This document shows, piece by piece, positions 58,787-64,000 of a stretch of DNA of 64,000 nt. The position numbers were made by a program, and so were the translations under genes. The stretch comes from Luzula sylvatica (taxonomy: Eukaryota > Streptophyta > Magnoliopsida > Poales > Juncaceae). Each line of letters begins with the position of its first letter. Positions within the stretch are counted from its first letter, which is position 1. The notes under the pieces are model-generated. The model worked only from the letters and a program-made list of their open reading frames with translations. It was not told where the DNA came from and did no database searches. Location: assembly GCA_946800325.1 (NCBI GenBank), contig OX326956.1, forward strand, positions 76,333,087-76,397,086, read 5' to 3'.

Positions 58787-60161
58787 GAAACAATCATTTT
58801 TGTCCATTAGTGGAAGATTAATAATGATTCAATCAGTGCTTAATTCAATACCTATCTATTTCATGTCAGTATTTCTTTTACCTAAATGGGTGATTAAAAA
58901 ATTAGAGAGCATCATGAAGAAATTTCTATGGAAATCACAAGATAACAATGGCAAAGGATTAGCATTTAGTATCATGGTCAAAGATATGCAGACCTAAAAA
59001 ACTTGGAGGCTTATCTATATTGGATCTCACAAAATTTAATCAAGCATTGTTATCTAAATGGCTTTGGAAATTATATAATGACAATAATAATATTTGGAGG
59101 GAATTGATGCATCAAATATTTGGAGAAGAGATGTATGAGAAGTTAGGTACCAGTCACAAACTCAAATCAAGGATTTGGAACATATGCAATACAATGTATC
59201 AACCTTTTAACGCATCAGTTACTATGCAGCAAGGACAAGGTAATAAAATACAATTATGGGAAAATAAATGGAATGGAATGGCTATGAAATATCAATTTCC
59301 TACGTTGTATACCTTTAAGGAAGAGTCGTATAATTTAATGAGCCAGATATGGAACAATGATCAAATTAATTGCATCAAATTTCCATTGTCACAACAAGCT
59401 CAGGTTGAGTATGATCAATTGAAGATAATACTACAACAAAATCAGAATAGTGTTGATCAACACAGGGAGGATCAGATAATATGGAGATGGAATAATAATG
59501 CACAATTTACGACCAAAAGTATGTATAATTTCTTGATAAAGGGAGTAAATGTGAAGGCAAAACATCAACACATATGAAAAATTAAATCTCAGCCTAAAAT
59601 CAAATTTTTTATATGGTTATGCTCAATGAATGCGATATCAACTATTGATAATCTTAATAAAAGAGGATGTCAGATACCGAATAGATGTATACTATGCAAA
59701 ATCAATGAGGAATCAATTCATCATATGATAAACCGATGTCCACATTCAGTGGCTATATGGACATATATAGACAGAATTTTTGATATCCAAGTATTGCAGG
59801 AAACCAATGTAATACAAGCTTTAATGGAAAAAAATTATCCAAAGAAAAGAAGCAAATAATGGTATACACTATCTTCAATATATGGAAGGAAAGATGTACA
59901 AGAATTTTTCAGGAAAGATATAAAAAGCACAAAGAAGTGGCGCAAGAAATAAAGAAACAAATAATATCATATTGGGAAGCGACGAAGGAAAAAGCTAATT
60001 AGAAAATATCCATTACAAGTAAAATAGTAGGATAGTTTCAATCTAAATTTTTGTAAATATCTTTGTACATATTGCAACACTCCTTGTACTATATTTATTT
60101 TTAAATATAGTCTTGGTGCGGATCTTTGAATCCGCCTCAGTTAATCAAAAAAAAAAAAAAA
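58787..60161 (+). mobile_element. Second LINE, 5'-truncated, with A-tail
   Basis: The fragment carries the 3' part of LINE ORF2 and ends in a poly(A) run (60147-60161). Near-identical 10-mers flank it: ACATGGTTGG (58777-58786) and ACATGGATGG (60162-60171). It is a different lineage from the LINE at 38424 and faces the opposite way. Confidence 0.88.
58800..60003 (+). pseudogene. LINE ORF2 C-terminal part, broken
   Basis: Readable blocks: GRLIMIQSVLNSIPIYFMSV, LPKWVIKKLESIMKKFLW, then CRPKKLGGLSILDLTKFNQA, FNASVTMQQGQGNKIQLWEN, IIWRWNNNAQFTTKSMYNFL and the zinc motif CILCKINEESIHHMINRCPH, ending TIFNIWKERCTRIF. A frameshift near 58972, an in-frame TGA at 59575-59577 and another frame change near 59845 inactivate it. 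The region belongs downstream of the RT core, which is absent. Confidence 0.88.
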
Positions 60162-60171
60162 ACATGGATGG

Positions 60172-60613
60172 TCATGCTAGAATAGCTGCAATATGTCTGT
60201 TTTTCCAAGTCTTTCTCTAATCATTCTTTATGGATGATCATGTGAATTAGTTATTTTAAATGAGTTACTCGTGTAAAAAATATATTGTCATTAAAAAAAT
60301 GTACATTGGATAGAAGTAAATATATATTATATTGTATAGATACAAAAAATATTTTGAAAATATGTAAAAAATATATTAGATTTTAAATGAGTTACTCGTG
60401 TAAAATGTAGAAAAAAAAAGAGAATTTAGGATTTAAGCAAGCATACTTTGACAGTGAAAAACTTTTAAACTAAACAAGAAGTTAAAGTTAACACTTATTA
60501 ATTCATCTTCACTTACAGAACGAGTAATTTAAACTAATCTTATTTTTCTAAAGTTCCCTAACAATTGTGAATATATAATATTTTTTTAGATTTCTCGAAA
60601 AAGAGATACTTTA
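60172..60613. other. Intergenic, no supported gene
   Basis: AT-rich spacer. TTTTAAATGAGTTACTCGTG occurs twice (about 60255 and 60382), a small local duplication. Confidence 0.5.
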
Positions 60614-61957
60614 GGGGCCGTTTGGCAAGCGGAATTAGTAGAGTGGAATTGGATTATAAGGTGGAGGAGTAAAAAATTCTGGAATTAGTAATTCCACAGT
60701 TTGTTTGGATGTCCGAATTATAAGATGCTGAAAAATATAATTCTTTGTTTGGTTGGTCACAAAAATTTGGAATTTTGTTATTAAAAAAGTAGAAATAATA
60801 TTTCATTAAAATTGATAAAGAATAATAATATTATTGTAATATTAGTTAGATAAAAACATATTATTATAATATAACATTATTTCAATATAAAATTATAACA
60901 ATATTATTATATAAAATTATATTCTATTGTTATATTTTATAAGTTATTATGAAAATACTGGAATTTAGTTAATAATTTTAATATAATTAATATAATATTA
61001 GGAATTATATAGAAAATAATATAAAATATTAACTGTACTTTTATATTATTATATTATATCTATTAATATATATTATTATTAAAATAATTATTTTATTATT
61101 TCAATATAAGTTCTATAATATTTTAAATTGTATAATAATAATTTGAAAATATTAAATGTACTTCTATATTATTATAATATTATAATTTATCTAATCAAAT
61201 ATAATGTAAGTAATATTATTGTTTTAATATATTTATTATAATATTAGCAATTATATAATAATAATATTAAATATAAAAGAAATATACTTTTATATTATTA
61301 TAATGTTATATTTTATCTATTAATATATATTATAATTAAAATAATTAGCATGTTATTTTAATATAATTACTATAATATTAATAATTATATTATAATAAAA
61401 AAAATATTAAATTTACTTTTATATTATTATAATATTAAATTTTATCTATTAATATATATCTTATTATTAAAATTATTATTTTAATATTTTAATATAATTA
61501 CTATAATATTTGCAATTACCTAATAATAATATTATAATAATAATTAAAAAATGTTAAATGTACGTCTATATTATTAAAATTTTATATTTTATCTATTAAT
61601 ATATATTATAGTTAAAATTTTATATTTTATTATTATATTAATTATATTTATTAATTATTAATTATATTATGATAAAATAATTATTTATCCATATATTAAT
61701 ATAATATAATATTAGTTATATTGATTAATACTTATAAAATTATCATAATATTAATTAAATTAATTTAATAATTAGATGAAGATGCTCCACTTTGACACTC
61801 CAACTTTTATTGGAATTACAATTTGCAAGAAAAATGGAATTATGATATGCTCCACCATCTAATTCTTTCCATAATTTTTTGTGCCAAACAAAGAATTTGC
61901 ATTATTGGAATTTTAAGATTCAATTCCATCCCTAATTCCATGCATCCAAACACCTCC
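60614..61957. mobile_element. GGGGCCGTTTGG-type MITE, copy 3
   Basis: It starts GGGGCCGTTTGGCAAGCGG after TTA and ends GCATCCAAACACCTCC before TAA, with about 170-bp imperfect inverted arms. The left arm is about 95 percent identical by eye to copies at 9954 and 13335. The ~1 kb core is nearly pure A/T with repeated AAATATTAAATGTACTTTTA-like units. Confidence 0.75.
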
Positions 61958-62866
61958 TAATTGAATTGAATTTGGGCTATTTAACATACAGATTTGAATT
62001 AAAAGTTGGACCAGAGGTTTTGGGCTTTTAGCGGACTTGGACAATTATTTTACGGAATGAAAATTTAACTTATAATATCTAATATTTAGGAGGGCTATTG
62101 TGTAAAAATGTCTGATATAAAATGTATTCTCAGTTCAGTCTAGTTCAATCGGCCTCGTTTCCCTCCCATTCCCTCGATCCGAAATTCGAGTCCCAGACGC
62201 CATTAACGAAATTTGTACTTCTGTATGATCTTCTTTTTCTCTTTGACTTTAATTTTAGCGGACGTAGAATTTGTTTACAGTTGTATTCCTTTGCGAATTT
62301 TGATTTTTTTTTTGTTACGTTTTGTATGCTATTTCAGGATTTTACTAAATATTTTAGGTTTTGGTTGAGATTCAGTTATATGAACTTCGCAGCTGAATTT
62401 TGTGTTAAATAGAGGCACATTCTACTGTAATTCGATCAGTTATTTTTCATCATTTAGCATACTCGAAGCTACTAAACCCTTTTAAGAATTCAAATCAAAA
62501 TCAGAACATGAAAAATGAACTTTTTGGTATTAATTGAAAAGTACACAGGGTTTATTATGTATTATTCAACATTTTTATGTATTCCATGTCAATGATTTTA
62601 CTAATCTACGAAAATTTGTGCTAATTTTATGGTAACTATTGATATACTGTCAATTTGTTTTTTATGAGATTTTAATGATTTTGTAATCAATTTTTCAGAT
62701 TCCAGCATCAAACAGATCAGGAGATTTACTGCATCGTACATATCAACTCATACCAGACCTCGATTGGTATGAAATTTATCTTTCAGGATTGTAGAAATTC
62801 AATTACATTCATGTGTTCTAATCAGTAAATTTGTTATTTCTTTTTTTAGATTATCTTTTCTTAATA
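61958..62866 (+). promoter_or_regulatory. Promoter and 5' UTR of the gene at 62867
   Basis: A GC-richer, CT-rich stretch at 62130-62210 looks like a transcription start region. A probable non-coding exon at 62700-62766 is bounded by TTTTTCAG before it and GTATG after it. A final leader exon begins at 62850 (after TTTTTTTAG) and contains the start codon. The ORF at 62122-62412 is not supported as coding. Confidence 0.45.
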
Positions 62867-63994
62867 ATGTTCCAATGGACTGGAGGTTCAAGAAAGAAAG
62901 TCAACACTGTAAGTCAATGCTTTTCTTTCTATACAAAAACACAAAAAATTAATTGTTCTAATTTAGCTATATCATATAATATACTTTAAATGTGCTAATA
63001 ATGTTGAATCTTTTCATGATTTTGGGGGATGCAATCTCAGAAAAGAAAATCAACAGAAAGCAAGTACGTCCAATAACTACCTTCCCAATATGAAATTTAT
63101 ATTCTTTATTTCTCAATGCCTTTGCCCTTTTCACAAAATGAAAATTTCAAGGGTATTTCTACAATATCAGGACATAGAAGGGTATATATGCAAAAAACTC
63201 TTATCCACATTTTTTTTCCTTTTAGACAAAAGCAATACTTTGAGCAAAGGAGAAGGCAGCAACAAACACATGGCTTAGCGAACCAATCATCTTTTTATAA
63301 TAATCATAATAATAATAATAATAATAATTCAGAGCCTAAGTCTCTTGATATTTTGAACTTTATTGAACTCGCCTCTCTTGCTCAAAACAAGGATCATAAT
63401 CATAATCATGCTCCAAGTAAGCTATTCATCAATATCACTATGTATAATATATACTTGATCCATATATTATAATGTTCTTTTTTAATATTATCATTCAGAA
63501 GATAATAATACCCCACGAGTGGAGCATAAAAATAATAATCCGAAGATATCAACACCATCGGTATTAAAGAAATTCATCAATAGTCAAGCAAGTAAGTCTC
63601 GTAATAATCTGTTTACCATCAAATTATATATTGCTTACCATCACTTAACGATGTTGAAACATTCAATGCATTAGATAATGATCTCCCAAAGTTATCCCCA
63701 TCAATGGAAGTAAAGAAAATCATCAATAATGGTAATTCTAATTTTATGAAATTTTAATTAGAAATTATTTTGTTGAGTTATATTTATGTGATATTGTTTT
63801 TTGCAGGTTGCAATCAAGGAACTTCATCCTTGCACGAGTAAGCTTGATATTTATCGTTAATTATGGAAATACTGAGTTTTGGTGGGTTATTTGTAAAATT
63901 ACTTTTTTTGGCAGGACCTTTAGCACACAAGAGGCTGTACCAGTTCGTAATTGTAAAGAAAAAGTGGATATTTTTGAAAATTTGCCTTCTTCAA
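62867..63994 (+). CDS. Unidentified many-exon protein, N-terminal part (runs off window)
   Basis: Seven coding exons keep one frame through GT-AG introns: 62867-62908, 63041-63063, 63226-63416, 63499-63591, 63675-63731, 63807-63837 and 63915-63994, giving 172 residues and an open end. The protein starts MFQWTGGSRKKVNTKRKSTE and continues KQKQYFEQRRRQQQ, a basic then Gln/Arg-rich N-terminus that looks conserved and nuclear. A poly-Asn stretch from a (AAT)n repeat is followed by SLDILNFIELASLAQ. Exons 4 and 5 encode similar short peptides, TPSVLKKFINSQ and SPSMEVKKIINN, suggesting small-exon duplication. I do not recognise the family with confidence and assign no function. Confidence 0.7.
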
Positions 63995-64000
63995 GTAATT

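Overview
This window is nuclear DNA of a flowering plant, probably a eudicot. The evidence is: spliced genes with plant-specific families (NETWORKED 4 actin-binding protein, DUF247 protein, plant-type MED26, thioredoxin h9 type), a U6 snRNA gene with plant USE and TATA spacing, AT-rich intergenic DNA, MITEs, and Athila-type and LINE retroelements. No species can be named from the sequence. All exon models below were built by hand from splice sites, reading frame and family similarity.

Region 1-38.4 kb is gene-bearing. On the minus strand lie NET4 (1-1533, cut by the window edge), eIF2-beta (6062-7797), thioredoxin h (12238-12967), a MED26-like Mediator subunit (21019-22395), a TIM21/COA1-like mitochondrial protein (24325-25720) and a DUF247 membrane protein (35659-37410). 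On the plus strand lie an RNFT-type RING E3 ligase (31180-33442) and a U6 snRNA gene (34997-35098). Between them are two related Mutator-like elements with ~9-bp target duplications (3790-5517, which is almost one long hairpin, and 8251-8811), a hAT MITE with a perfect 8-bp duplication (18118-18678), two of three copies of a GGGGCCGTTTGG-type MITE, a LINE 3' fragment with a 15-bp duplication, a 153-bp tandem repeat, a dirigent-protein remnant, and a duplicated promoter-like segment that in one copy precedes a 48-codon ORF.

Region 38.4-58.7 kb is one nested transposon stack. A 5'-truncated LINE of about 2.8 kb (minus strand, target duplication TGAACTAATT at 38414-38423 and 58666-58675) has been split by five independent LTR-element insertions: solo LTRs at 38930-40305, 41002-43056, 43976-46338 and 46677-47654, and a complete, very young Athila-like Ty3 element at 47709-58395. 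Two of the solo LTRs carry further solo LTRs inside them (41392-42483 and 44556-45566). Nearly every boundary is supported by TG..CA ends and a 5-bp target duplication.

The most unusual signal in the stack is that three unrelated LTR families each carry their own dense array of short inverted half-site palindromes: CGTCATGACG in one, TTCGTTCGAACGAA in the second, and CCGTTRYAACGG in the Athila element. The first two families place them upstream of the TATA box; Athila places them in the transcribed leader and again before the 3' LTR. They look like arrays of dimeric transcription-factor sites.

Region 58.7-64 kb holds a second, opposite-facing LINE fragment (58787-60161), the third GGGGCC MITE (60614-61957) and the first exons of an unidentified, many-exon plus-strand gene (62867 to beyond 63994).
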